This document shows positions 48,735 through 56,013 of a DNA stretch of 64,000 nucleotides, piece by piece (position 1 is the stretch's first letter; each line of letters opens with the position of its first letter). Location: assembly GCF_000421145.1 (NCBI RefSeq), contig NZ_ATWH01000012.1, forward strand, positions 1-64,000. Direction: 5' to 3'. This DNA comes from Glaciibacter superstes DSM 21135 (GTDB lineage Bacteria > Actinomycetota > Actinomycetes > Actinomycetales > Microbacteriaceae). The position numbers and the translations under genes are program-made. The notes below the pieces were generated by a model, which saw only the letters and a list, made by a program, of their open reading frames with translations, was not told the DNA's origin and did not search any database.

Positions 48735-49345
48735 CACGCACCTGCCTTCACCGCGGCAAGCGAAGCCCGCAACGCCCGCACCCACGCCGTACGCGACGCC
48801 GCCCGCTCCTGCTCCTTCGCCCACCCCTCAGCGTGGTAGTCGACGCTCCACTGAGCAGCCGCCAACTCCTGCGCACGGAACTCGTCGACACTCTGAACCT
48901 CAGGCTCGGTCAGGTACCTCGTCGAGCAGTCGAACTTGATCGACTCACGCAACTGCTGCAGCATGAAATCGCGCAGCCCCTGGTGCTCCTGGGTCGGCGG
49001 CTCCCAAGCCTCAACCTGCACCAGCATCGCCTCGTACCGAGCACGCATAGCAGCAGCACGCTCGACCGCGGCCGCATACTCTGCTGTCCGATTCTGGCGT
49101 GACGCAACTTCGCAGAGCGCCCAATCGTCATCGCGCAGCGCCGACAGGTCGGCCAGTTTGGCCTTCGCCTCGTCGAGCCCTCTCCGGTGATGGTCGCTCG
49201 GAGCGAACTCATCCGGAATCGACGCACCTGGTGCCTCATCCCTCATCTCGATCAGCGCACCGAACGCTCGCGCGCATTGCAACGCGAATTCCTCGAAGCT
49301 CTGCTCTTTGCCCTCATACAAATCGGACGTGTATCCCGTTGGCAT
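48734..49345 (-). CDS. Phage hypothetical protein, helical
   Basis: 203 residues from the ATG at 49345. Strongly helical throughout with RAFGALIEMRDEAPGAS near the start and repeated Ala/Glu/Arg heptads. The segment FALQCARAFGALIEMRD occurs in many phage proteins. Shares one base pair with the next start. Role unknown. Confidence 0.6.
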   Translation of the reverse strand: MPTGYTSDLYEGKEQSFEEFALQCARAFGALIEMRDEAPGASIPDEFAPSDHHRRGLDEAKAKLADLSALRDDDWALCEVASRQNRTAEYAAAVERAAAMRARYEAMLVQVEAWEPPTQEHQGLRDFMLQQLRESIKFDCSTRYLTEPEVQSVDEFRAQELAAAQWSVDYHAEGWAKEQERAASRTAWVRALRASLAAVKAGA

Positions 49346-49830
49346 CACTGCCTACCTCTCCCGGCGAGCTGATAGGTCAGCTCCACCTGCTTGCTCTGCG
49401 TCTGCACAGCAGAAGTCCTGCTCCGCACCAATTCCGCCACCGACTTCGCATACTCATAAGCGATCTCGGCATTGTCGGCGGACTCCCACTGCTCCTCAGT
49501 CGCCACTTCGGCCTCCAACTTCCGCGTGTCAGCGTCCTTCCCCACCGCGTCCTTCAACGCCCCCAGGCGAGCCCGCGCATGCGCCCTCCGTGCGACCCGC
49601 CTGGTCTTGTCCGCCTCCCGGAGTATCCGCACGTTCTGCGCAGCGAGGTGCCCCATCAGGTCCAGGTCGGCGATGATCGAATCGGGTGTTTTGATCTGCC
49701 CGGGCTCAGGCGGTTTCCGACCAGCACGCTGTGCGACCCAGTCGGACCACGCCTCGATCTGTTTCGGTTCCTCGACGGGTGTCTGTGTGTCCTCGTCGAC
49801 GACTTGTTCGCCTGAACCCGGTCCGGTCAT
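49345..49830 (-). CDS. Phage hypothetical protein, helical
   Basis: 161 residues. Acidic start, then a long basic helix (READKTRRVARRAHARARLGALKDAVGKDADTRKLEAEVATEEQW). Ends in the Arg-rich AGRGRQ. Possibly DNA-associated. Function unknown. Confidence 0.58.
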   Translation of the reverse strand: MTGPGSGEQVVDEDTQTPVEEPKQIEAWSDWVAQRAGRKPPEPGQIKTPDSIIADLDLMGHLAAQNVRILREADKTRRVARRAHARARLGALKDAVGKDADTRKLEAEVATEEQWESADNAEIAYEYAKSVAELVRSRTSAVQTQSKQVELTYQLAGRGRQ

Positions 49831-50132
49831 GCGAGCCCCAACCCTCGGCGCACAGCGTTGTTCAGGTCGAGGAAGTGCATAAGCTTCTCGTGCTTGGCGT
49901 CACTACCAACGCCGTCACGGATGCCCGCCTTTAGTTCTTCGCTGGCATGGTCCCGTTCGCGTTGAAGGTTGCCAATCCGCTGCTGCTCCACCAGGGCGAG
50001 CGTCGCGTGCGCCTGAGCGATACCCGCATAGACTCCAGCAACCACGTCGTCCTTATGCGTGGTCTGCGCCGAAACAGCGTTGTCTATCCAGAGCTGCGCG
50101 GTCGCCTCGCGGTCGACCTTCGCCGCGCTCAC
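49827..50132 (-). CDS. Phage hypothetical protein
   Basis: 101 residues from a GTG at 50132. Helical, with ATLALVEQQRIGNLQRERDHASEELKAGIRDG. No domain recognised. Translationally coupled to recT (overlapping start). Confidence 0.55.
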   Translation of the reverse strand: MSAAKVDREATAQLWIDNAVSAQTTHKDDVVAGVYAGIAQAHATLALVEQQRIGNLQRERDHASEELKAGIRDGVGSDAKHEKLMHFLDLNNAVRRGLGLA

Positions 50133-51157
50133 GCTCCACCACCCTGAGCAGCCCAGTCCGCCAGCTCGTCCGCAGTCGGCTGAGACGGATCATCCTCGAA
50201 CGGGACGGCCGCCAGCGGAGTGGGGACAGGTGCAGGCTCCACGTCCAGAGTCACCGGCTTGCTCTCCGGCTCTGGCGCATCCACCATCGGAGTGAACACA
50301 GCACGCCGATCCCACAACACACCGCCGACCTTGCGACCATCAGCCACCACCAGGCCCAACTCGCCAGCCTGCTGAGCCTCACCATGCAGCACCCGCAAAG
50401 ACTCCAGGTCCGTGCACTCCTCGGCCAGCGTCACCCAGTCACGGGACAGCTCACCCTTGACGACGATCGGTTCCGGCTTCGCCTCCACCAGCTCACGTGC
50501 GGGTGACTCCTGCACGACCTGCACCGGACCCGCCTGCGCCATCTCCTCCGACGAATACAGCCCCGACAGATCCTGAGGGAACGCCTTCCGCAAAGCCAAC
50601 ATCTCAGCGACCTTCGCCAACATCAGATCCGGCATCTTCGCCCACATCGACGAAACCTTCTTCTCGCCGGTCTTCGAACCGTTCGACCACACGTCATCCA
50701 TGACCGCGTACGAATCCCAGCGAGCGACAACCTTCAACGCCTCACGGAACCCCGCCCGATACACGCCAACCCGGGCGAACTTCGGGAACGACTCTGAATC
50801 CTTCTGGACCCACGCGTCGAACCAGGTGCGCCCATCATCAGACCACTCGGCCGCAGTCTGCCCCTCATACTGACGAGACCGCTCAGCGACCAGACGAGCA
50901 CCATCGATGCTGATCTGTGTCTGCCACTTCCCAGCCCTCCGGATGCAGTAAATCTGCCGGGCAATCGGGTCCAAGCCAGTCCGCCGGCAGTGGGCCAGGA
51001 ACGCTTCCACCACAGGCCGTTCGGCGAGCTGCTTCGGAGCGCCCTTCCGCTCGGAGTAGACCAGCCCTGCAGCTTCCACGAGGGCCTTCTCCTGGTCCGT
51101 CCACTTCGAGTAGTCACCCGTCGACGGCAGCGACGCAATCTCAGTCGTATCGCTCAT
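50129..51157 (-). CDS. recT: RecT/Bet-type single-strand annealing protein
   Basis: 342 residues from the ATG at 51157. Core: PVVEAFLAHCRRTGLDPIARQIYCIRRAGKWQTQISIDGARLVAERSRQYEGQ (about 45-100), then SMWAKMPDLMLAKVAEMLALRKAFPQDLSGLYSSEEM. This is the phage Bet/RecT family, which anneals complementary strands. It works with the YqaJ exonuclease gene two places upstream in the operon. The C-terminal 120 residues are Pro/Glu-rich. Confidence 0.93.
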   Translation of the reverse strand: MSDTTEIASLPSTGDYSKWTDQEKALVEAAGLVYSERKGAPKQLAERPVVEAFLAHCRRTGLDPIARQIYCIRRAGKWQTQISIDGARLVAERSRQYEGQTAAEWSDDGRTWFDAWVQKDSESFPKFARVGVYRAGFREALKVVARWDSYAVMDDVWSNGSKTGEKKVSSMWAKMPDLMLAKVAEMLALRKAFPQDLSGLYSSEEMAQAGPVQVVQESPARELVEAKPEPIVVKGELSRDWVTLAEECTDLESLRVLHGEAQQAGELGLVVADGRKVGGVLWDRRAVFTPMVDAPEPESKPVTLDVEPAPVPTPLAAVPFEDDPSQPTADELADWAAQGGGA

Positions 51158-51513
51158 TTCACTTCCTCCATCTCTTCGACGCGCTTCATGAGCCACGTCA
51201 ACGTCGTACCGAACCGCCCAGGCAGGTGGATCGAGTGCTGCATTCCGTCGATCACCGCGACGAGCGTGTAGGGAGCGCGTGAGTATCGGCCGCTCACCTT
51301 GTGGGTGTCCCAGTCGAAGTGCCCGAGGCGAGTGATCAACGCCTGCGCCTCGGCATCCGTCGTCGGGTGGTGCTGAGAACCCGTGCGAGTCGACCGCTTG
51401 CTTGTTTGGGGCTTGTCCGACTTGTGGCCCCAGCGCTCGTGGCCGTCGTCATCCGTGAACCACTCCGAACCGTCTTCGAGAATGTCGGCCAGAGCTTCTG
51501 CTTCCTCGGCCAT
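51154..51513 (-). CDS. Phage hypothetical protein
   Basis: 119 residues from the ATG at 51513. Middle TDAEAQALITRLGHFDWDTHKVSGRYSRAPYTLVAVIDGMQHSIHLPGRFG. No domain recognised. Lies between the exonuclease and recT genes with 1-4-nt overlaps, so part of the recombination operon. Confidence 0.6.
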   Translation of the reverse strand: MAEEAEALADILEDGSEWFTDDDGHERWGHKSDKPQTSKRSTRTGSQHHPTTDAEAQALITRLGHFDWDTHKVSGRYSRAPYTLVAVIDGMQHSIHLPGRFGTTLTWLMKRVEEMEEVK

Positions 51514-52643
51514 CACTTTCTCGCCTTCGGCGCCTTGACCTCAGTCACCGTGAGGCTCTCCCGAACCGTCTTCGACGTCGTCAGCTTCGAAGGCACCTGC
51601 GACGTGTGCTCCTCCAACACCGCAGCCCACTCCGCGCGACGCTTCTCCAACGACCTCGCCGCGGACTCCGCCCGCTTCTCCGCCGCATGCAATGCCGCCC
51701 ACACGTCCGCCCGAGACGCCTTCGCGGCCTCCTCGTCGACGAACGTGATCGAACCCTCACGCGTCTCCTCGACGAAACCGCCACGAGTCCACGTGATCCG
51801 CGCCAGCGGCGACTCCTGCGAGAACGACGCACGATCCGACAGCTTCACCTTCAACTCAGCCCAGGCCGTTTCCTTCGCCCTCGTGGCCTCGCCCTCGGCG
51901 CTGCGGAACTTGATCACGTTGAACGCGAGTGTGTCGAGCTCGTCGTCATACGACGGACCGTCCCCGGCCTCCAGTGCCGCGCGTGCCGCGTCCAACTCAG
52001 CGAGGAACTCCAGCGCCACCTTCTCTGCCCGGGCCGCGAGCAGCTCGTTGTAGTCGATCCACGCGTACAACGGCTCAGCGCGCAGCGGCGCCGGTTCGAA
52101 GTGCTCGGCACCGCGGTCCTGCCAGTCCTTGTCGTGCTGCTCCCACACGTACAAGCACCGGCGAGCACCCGTCACCCGCATGCCCCAGATCATCTGGATC
52201 AGATAGCCGACCTCGTCGAACTTCTGAGTACCAGGTGCGATGTCGTAACCAGACGTCTTGTCCTCAGCCAGCAGCAACAGGCCACTGAACGGATCGAACG
52301 TCACACCATCAGGCGAAGCCAGGAACCGCGCGTTGTCGGCAGCACGGAACACACGAGACTCCGGCTGGATCCCGAACCGGGTCTCCACCCAAGCTGCAAT
52401 AACAGGCTCACGCTTGTTGCCCCAGGCCGTGTATTGGTTGCCCGTGAACGTGTCCTTGCGCAGACCCAGCTTCAGAGCGATCAGCTCACGCCGGAACGTT
52501 GGCCCCTTCACCATCAGGTCACGAATTTCAGTCGCAGTGACACCGCCCAGGCGCTCGGCGAGCCAAGCCGGGCGGTCAGTGTCAGACGCACCAGCGCGAG
52601 ACAGCAGCTCGGCGAACACTCGGTGCACAGTCACGGCGCTCAT
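51513..52643 (-). CDS. YqaJ-type phage exonuclease
   Basis: 376 residues. WLAERLGGVTATEIRDLMVKGPTF at the start, GNQYTAWGNKREPVIAAWVE, then VTFDPFSGLLLLAEDKTSG with the D-x(n)-E-x-K nuclease motif of the PD-(D/E)XK YqaJ/lambda-exo family. Digests double-stranded ends to make single strands for RecT. The C-terminal half is a helical region with RSLEKRRAEW. Confidence 0.9.
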   Translation of the reverse strand: MSAVTVHRVFAELLSRAGASDTDRPAWLAERLGGVTATEIRDLMVKGPTFRRELIALKLGLRKDTFTGNQYTAWGNKREPVIAAWVETRFGIQPESRVFRAADNARFLASPDGVTFDPFSGLLLLAEDKTSGYDIAPGTQKFDEVGYLIQMIWGMRVTGARRCLYVWEQHDKDWQDRGAEHFEPAPLRAEPLYAWIDYNELLAARAEKVALEFLAELDAARAALEAGDGPSYDDELDTLAFNVIKFRSAEGEATRAKETAWAELKVKLSDRASFSQESPLARITWTRGGFVEETREGSITFVDEEAAKASRADVWAALHAAEKRAESAARSLEKRRAEWAAVLEEHTSQVPSKLTTSKTVRESLTVTEVKAPKARK

Positions 52644-52864
52644 ACGTGCTCACCGTTTTCGATGACGTTGCGGAACGTCGGCGCACCATACTTCGCAGGC
52701 GCAACCTGAACGTTGTACCCCAGACGCGGATGCACTACACCGCGCTGTGGCCGGTGCGTGACCTTCTTCGCCGGTTCGAGCAGCGGCCGGCTCGCCAGCA
52801 ACCGGGCACGGAGCATCGGGAACAACTCCCGAGCGGACGGCAACAGACGCCTCCTGGCGGCCAT
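52640..52864 (-). CDS. Small basic phage protein
   Basis: 74 residues, Arg/Pro-rich (ARRRLLPSARELFPMLRARLLASRPLLEPAKKVTHRPQRG). No domain recognised; maybe nucleic-acid-binding. Overlaps both neighbours by 1-4 nt. Confidence 0.55.
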   Translation of the reverse strand: MAARRRLLPSARELFPMLRARLLASRPLLEPAKKVTHRPQRGVVHPRLGYNVQVAPAKYGAPTFRNVIENGEHV

Positions 52865-53223
52865 CAGGCGGCATCCTCAGGCGTGTCATCCCACGGACCC
52901 TCAGTGACGTTGTCCTCGTCCTCGAGAGGCTCGTCAAGATCAAGCTCCAACGGCAACGTCGCCTCACCCGTACGAGCCGCATACGCCGCCTCCAGCAGCA
53001 ACCGTGCGCTCTCGGCCCGCTCCCCCTCCAACGGCTCAATGTGCTTGAACCGCACCACAGCAGAAGTGATCTGCTTCACGTCGTCGTACTTCCGCGACGC
53101 CCGCTCCACAACCACCACCGCCAGGAACTGATCCGGAGTGCGCTCGTGCAGCAGCTCCTCCTCCATATCGGCCAGCCCGTTTAACTGCTCGCCGGGTACC
53201 TGGCCACTCAGATTGATTCCCAT
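52864..53223 (-). CDS. Phage hypothetical protein, acidic
   Basis: 119 residues from the ATG at 53223. Helical middle (LVEAAYAARTG-like) with VVVVERASRKYDDVKQITSAVVRFKHIEPLEGERAESARLLLEAAYAARTGE; a conserved actinophage family next to recombination genes. Acidic tail. Function unknown. Confidence 0.6.
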   Translation of the reverse strand: MGINLSGQVPGEQLNGLADMEEELLHERTPDQFLAVVVVERASRKYDDVKQITSAVVRFKHIEPLEGERAESARLLLEAAYAARTGEATLPLELDLDEPLEDEDNVTEGPWDDTPEDAA

Positions 53224-53753
53224 CACATGCCCTTCATGTCAGGCCAGGACACAGCGCCCATGGCCTCTAACTGCTTCGGCGTCACCACGTCGAGCGGTGC
53301 ACCGAGATGCCGGATCCCCATCAGCGCAAGCGCCATGGAATCCGCCACGTTGTCATCCGGGATCTGCACCCCGGGGAAACCTGCACGCATTGCCGCTTTC
53401 ACAGCGGTCTTGTCCGAGTTACCGTTACCGGTCGCGTACTTCGCCCGACCCTTCGGCGTCACCACCACGACCTCGCCGCGTGCGAGCAGCTGGTCGACGA
53501 GGAACCAGAACAGGCCAGCCCTCTCATGCGGCTGCCCGAACTTCGACCGCATCGACGGCCCCTCGATCACGAACAGACCGGATGCCGGCGCCTGGTCGAG
53601 AGTGCGCCGCAACGACGTCCGGATCCGCCGGCGAACCTCACGCGGGGAACTGGGGCATGCCGCGGTTCTGCTGCGCCCAGTGCGAACAACGCCGTCTTCG
53701 ATGACGGTGATCCCCGTGCACGTCAGGGACGGGTCTATGCCGGTGACGTTCAC
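53223..53753 (-). CDS. RuvC-like Holliday-junction resolvase
   Basis: 176 residues. TGIDPSLTCTGITVI (first catalytic Asp, residue 7), LFVIEGPSMRSKFGQPHERAGLFWFLVDQL (Glu), and IPDDNVADSMALALMG (Asp pair) give the RuvC DEDD set. Resolves branched DNA before packaging. Lies just upstream of the exonuclease and RecT genes. Confidence 0.9.
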   Translation of the reverse strand: MNVTGIDPSLTCTGITVIEDGVVRTGRSRTAACPSSPREVRRRIRTSLRRTLDQAPASGLFVIEGPSMRSKFGQPHERAGLFWFLVDQLLARGEVVVVTPKGRAKYATGNGNSDKTAVKAAMRAGFPGVQIPDDNVADSMALALMGIRHLGAPLDVVTPKQLEAMGAVSWPDMKGM

Positions 53754-54052
53754 GACGCACCACCAGGAAGCGGAACGAACTGAAGCAGCTCAGCACCAGG
53801 AGCAACCGCCTTGCACACGCAGAGCACCGACCGGCACGCCAGCAACACACGACGGTGATCCTCACACGACGGCACGCCAATCCCACAGACACGGCACCGC
53901 GCGATGAACGTCGCCGGATGCGGGCACGCTTCGGGCATCGGGTCGTATTCGGTGCGGGCACGGATCTTGCACGCGACCTCGTACTCCCAGTCCAAGTGCT
54001 GGATCAGCGCAAGATCCACTGCGGCGTCGAACACCGGTGTCTCGGCGTTCAC
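53750..54052 (-). CDS. Zinc-finger-like phage protein
   Basis: 100 residues. ACPHPATFIARCRVCGIGVPSCEDHRR holds six Cys/His in a pattern suited to zinc, followed by LLACRSVLCVCKAV. No family recognised. Overlaps the RuvC-like start by 4 nt. Confidence 0.62.
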   Translation of the reverse strand: MNAETPVFDAAVDLALIQHLDWEYEVACKIRARTEYDPMPEACPHPATFIARCRVCGIGVPSCEDHRRVLLACRSVLCVCKAVAPGAELLQFVPLPGGAS

Positions 54053-54366
54053 GAGTCACTCCCGACAATTGACCGGGCGAGCAACATGACCGGCTCTTCG
54101 AACACCGCGGGCATGCCCTGGTCGAGGAACCGCTGCAACACTGCGAGCTGCGCGTCGATGGTCCGGTGCAGGGTGACGATCAACTCGGCATTGCCCGAGC
54201 GGTGAGCTTGCGCCACCTGATCGTGGTCGTCGTCCTCGTCTGCAGTGCCCCACACGCGCGGATGAGTCGCCCGCTCATAGGTCAAGAACCACGGCCCCGG
54301 CGTGCCCTCAATCCGCAACTCGATCAGCTTGTCGATGGCCTCCAACACCACCAGCCCCACGCTCAC
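54049..54366 (-). CDS. Phage hypothetical protein
   Basis: 105 residues from a GTG at 54366. GTPGPWFLTYERATHPRVWGTADEDDDHDQVAQAHRSGNAELIVTLHRTIDAQLAVLQRFL is a family seen in many actinophages (TPGPW motif near an acidic loop), role unknown. Part of a chain of genes with 4-nt overlaps. Confidence 0.65.
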   Translation of the reverse strand: MSVGLVVLEAIDKLIELRIEGTPGPWFLTYERATHPRVWGTADEDDDHDQVAQAHRSGNAELIVTLHRTIDAQLAVLQRFLDQGMPAVFEEPVMLLARSIVGSDS

Positions 54367-54521
54367 GGCCGACGCTCCAACCGCAAACCCAGAACCACCG
54401 CGGCCACAGTGAACATCAACGTCAACAGCGACAGCCCGTCGTAGGCGATAGCTTCACGGACCAGAATCACCGTCGCACCACCCAGTGCGAGGGCTCCGAA
54501 GAGGACCACCCACCACTTCAC
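54363..54521 (-). CDS. Small membrane protein
   Basis: 52 residues from a GTG at 54521 that overlaps the preceding stop (GTGA). Two hydrophobic helices: KWWVVLFGALALGGATVILV and LSLLTLMFTVAAVVLGLRL. Function unknown. Confidence 0.58.
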   Translation of the reverse strand: MKWWVVLFGALALGGATVILVREAIAYDGLSLLTLMFTVAAVVLGLRLERRP

Positions 54522-54721
54522 GACGCACCGCCCGACGTCGACGAGAAGAACATCGCCCACACCAGCAGCCCCGCCGTGGCCACGAACAGCACCCCGGTCA
54601 CCCACGCCGACACAGACCGCGACTTCCGCACCTGATACATCTCCACAGGCCGCGCCACCGACGCAGCACGCACCGGCTCAGGCAGATCCTCCGGCACCTC
54701 GTGCGACACCAGCCGAGTCAC
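54518..54721 (-). CDS. Small membrane protein
   Basis: 67 residues from a GTG at 54721. N-terminal polar part (HEVPEDLPEPVRAASVARPVEMYQVRK), one membrane helix (AWVTGVLFVATAGLLVWAMFF), short Ser/Gly tail. Overlaps both neighbours (GTGA). Possible membrane partner of the next small membrane protein. Confidence 0.58.
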   Translation of the reverse strand: MTRLVSHEVPEDLPEPVRAASVARPVEMYQVRKSRSVSAWVTGVLFVATAGLLVWAMFFSSTSGGAS

Positions 54722-54852
54722 GACGCCACCTCAACAACGTCGTCGACCTCAGCGGCGATGGCATCCAAAGCACGCATCGTGCCCGTCATGCACAACCCCA
54801 ACTCCGCAACCGGAATCACCACACCACGGCGACCCACCAGCACCCCGCTCAC
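54718..54852 (-). CDS. 44-residue phage protein
   Basis: Starts at a GTG inside the GTGA overlap with the preceding gene and ends in the GTGA overlap with the next, so it fills the gap exactly. Sequence: VSGVLVGRRGVVIPVAELGL then a helix (MTGTMRALDAIAAEVDDVVEV). Unknown function. Confidence 0.55.
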   Translation of the reverse strand: MSGVLVGRRGVVIPVAELGLCMTGTMRALDAIAAEVDDVVEVAS

Positions 54853-55115
54853 AGCCACGCCTTCTTCACAATCGACCGCAACCAGTCCATGCCCCAGGAC
54901 TCCTGCTGCACCGCAGTGAACGCCTCAACGAGCTCAGGGAACCCCTGACGCAGCCGAGCCTTGTTGCCCTGGTCAGCGGCCGCGATAGCCCGCAGGAGAC
55001 GGATGGTGAAGCTTCCCGGTTCCTGGCCCAGCTGGCGGTCACCGAAGTGCCACAGCACGTGCTGAGCAACCTCGACAGACACCGTCGAGGTCTTCTCGGC
55101 ATCGATTTTTTCCAT
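54849..55115 (-). CDS. First early phage protein after cro
   Basis: 88 residues from the ATG at 55115 (AAGGGC upstream). VEVAQHVLWHFGDRQLGQEPGSFTIRLLRAIAAADQGNKARLRQGFPELVEAFTAVQQESWGMDWLRSI is a helical domain conserved in actinophages near the immunity region. No function known. Confidence 0.65.
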   Translation of the reverse strand: MEKIDAEKTSTVSVEVAQHVLWHFGDRQLGQEPGSFTIRLLRAIAAADQGNKARLRQGFPELVEAFTAVQQESWGMDWLRSIVKKAWL

Positions 55116-55190
55116 GATGATCGCCCTTCGATCAGTTGATGAGAATCGGCGTTGCGGGTTCGGGTCCCGCAACGACGTGTGTGGGGCGGA

Positions 55191-55418
55191 CTAAGCCGCG
55201 TTTGCCAGACGGTCGGGAAAGAACTTGCGGATGTCTTCGTCGAGGGACACTGAGAGTGTCCAGACCTCCGACGCAGAGAACGGAATCTGCCCGCTGAAGC
55301 GGGCGCTTACGGACTTGCGGTCCTTGCCGATGATCTTCGCGATCTGGGCCTGGGTGAGTCGCTTTTCCGCAGCGACGCCCCGGACTTTGTCCGCGATCTG
55401 TAGCATTTCTTCCGTCAT
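55191..55418 (-). CDS. cro: Cro-like HTH protein
   Basis: 75 residues. LTQAQIAKIIGKDRKSVSARFSGQIPFSASEVWTLSVSLD (about 25-65) is an XRE helix-turn-helix. Divergent from the repressor and first in the leftward operon, the place of Cro. Leaderless promoter: TTGCAA (55449-55454), 17-bp spacer, CATACT (55426-55431), ATG 7 nt later; two ACTGTCC sites lie at the ends of this promoter. Confidence 0.83.
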   Translation of the reverse strand: MTEEMLQIADKVRGVAAEKRLTQAQIAKIIGKDRKSVSARFSGQIPFSASEVWTLSVSLDEDIRKFFPDRLANAA

Positions 55419-55550
55419 GCTGGACAGTATGGGCGGGATTCCGGACAGTTGCAAGTCATGAAATCGGCGTGTCGGGACGATCTGGGAAGCTGTTAGGACA
55501 GAGCGGGGCACATGTTGCGCGAAATGTCCTGAAACTGGTACAGTCCCGAT
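55419..55550. promoter_or_regulatory. Divergent lysis/lysogeny promoter region
   Basis: 132 bp between cro and repressor. Leftward promoter as described for cro. Rightward repressor promoter: TTGCGC (55515-55520), 18-bp spacer, TACAGT (55539-55544), ATG 6 nt later (leaderless). Repeats GGACAGT at 55422-55428 and 55443-55449 (21 bp apart, same face of the helix), GGACAG at 55496-55501 and an inverted TGTCC at 55525-55529 inside the repressor promoter spacer are candidate operators for repressor and Cro. Assignment rests on pattern only. Confidence 0.7.
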
Positions 55551-55865
55551 ATGGCAATTACACGCAGCAGTCAGGAAAGCGCTGAGAACACTCAGTCAGT
55601 ACGAGCGAAATACCTCGACGACTGCCTCAAAGCTGAGCGCTGGTCCTACCGCCTACTTGAGACACGCACCGGCATCGCGAAGAGCACAGTAGCTAGTCGC
55701 CTCAAAGGCGAAACGGCACTCACCTTCGGCGACATCGAGGTTTTCGCGCAGGTACTCAACCGCGATCCCGTCGAGCTTTTCGGGACGATGCTCCGACTGA
55801 CGGACACAAAAAAAGGCCCAGCCTCCGAAGAGACTGGGCGGCCGAACATCCGGCCAATAGATTAG
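55551..55865 (+). CDS. Immunity repressor (prophage-truncated form), attP inside gene
   Basis: 104 residues in the prophage. Helix-turn-helix: YRLLETRTGIAKSTVASRLKGETALTFGDIEVFAQVLN (about 34-70). The gene crosses the core AGATTA (55859-55864): codons ATA GAT TA+G; the last G is host tRNA sequence and makes the stop. With phage ends joined, TA is followed by C from the left end (13097), the frame stays open for 48 codons (13095-13238) and ends KAAHA, with a TGA overlapping the ATG of the gene before int. So the free phage encodes a 152-residue form. This fits integration-dependent immunity, where the viral form carries a C-terminal degradation tag. Confidence 0.85.
   Translation: MAITRSSQESAENTQSVRAKYLDDCLKAERWSYRLLETRTGIAKSTVASRLKGETALTFGDIEVFAQVLNRDPVELFGTMLRLTDTKKGPASEETGRPNIRPID
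55808..55839 (-). terminator. Strong terminator within the 3' end of the repressor gene, minus direction
   Basis: On the minus strand GCCCAGTCTC pairs with GAGGCTGGGC around a TTCG loop and is followed by TTTTTTT (55808-55814). It stops transcripts entering from the host tRNA promoter before they reach the repressor promoter antisense. Confidence 0.85.
55859..55864. other. attR core of the prophage
   Basis: Second copy of AGATTA. Left of it is phage DNA (repressor 3' end), right of it the 5' part of host tRNA-Arg on the minus strand. The minus-strand phage side (after TAATCT) still resembles the host tRNA 3' half in a degraded form, including GTTCG of the T-loop. Confidence 0.88.
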
Positions 55866-55899
55866 AAGGCTGTTGCTCTATCCACTGAGCTACGGAGGC
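55859..55899 (-). pseudogene. Host tRNA-Arg(UCU), 5' part, cut by prophage
   Basis: On the minus strand GCCTCCG (acceptor), TA, D-arm GCTC-AGTGGATA-GAGC, ACAGC and the anticodon loop CTTCTAA with TCT, then TCT. After the core, phage sequence follows that cannot form a T-arm or pair with the acceptor. The 41 nt plus 38 nt at 13059-13096, sharing 6, restore the 73-nt gene. Confidence 0.93.
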
Positions 55900-56013
55900 G
55901 GGATTATGCGGTTCAACGATACCGCAGCATATTGTCCAGGCGTGCGATCATGCGCCGTCGGATTCCCAGTGCCGTCGAACGCCCAGCGCCGTCGAAACTA
56001 CAGCGCCGCGAAA

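Larger units (their letters stand above)
13091..55864. mobile_element. Intact temperate siphovirus prophage in tRNA-Arg
   Basis: About 42.8 kb between two copies of the core AGATTA (plus strand). It has integrase, tail tip and fibre genes, lysis genes, tape measure, frameshifted tail chaperone, major tail protein, head-tail connectors, major capsid protein, ClpP-type protease, portal, both terminase subunits, HNH, replication and recombination genes, and a divergent repressor/cro pair. Nearly all genes are on the minus strand with ATGA-type overlaps, and no gene is obviously broken, so it is probably able to excise and grow. Layout and gene sizes resemble actinobacterial siphoviruses. Confidence 0.96.

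Noticed and set aside
55826..55899. A complete chimeric tRNA at attR
   Set aside because: After the core the phage sequence lacks a T-stem and an acceptor 3' strand, so no cloverleaf forms.
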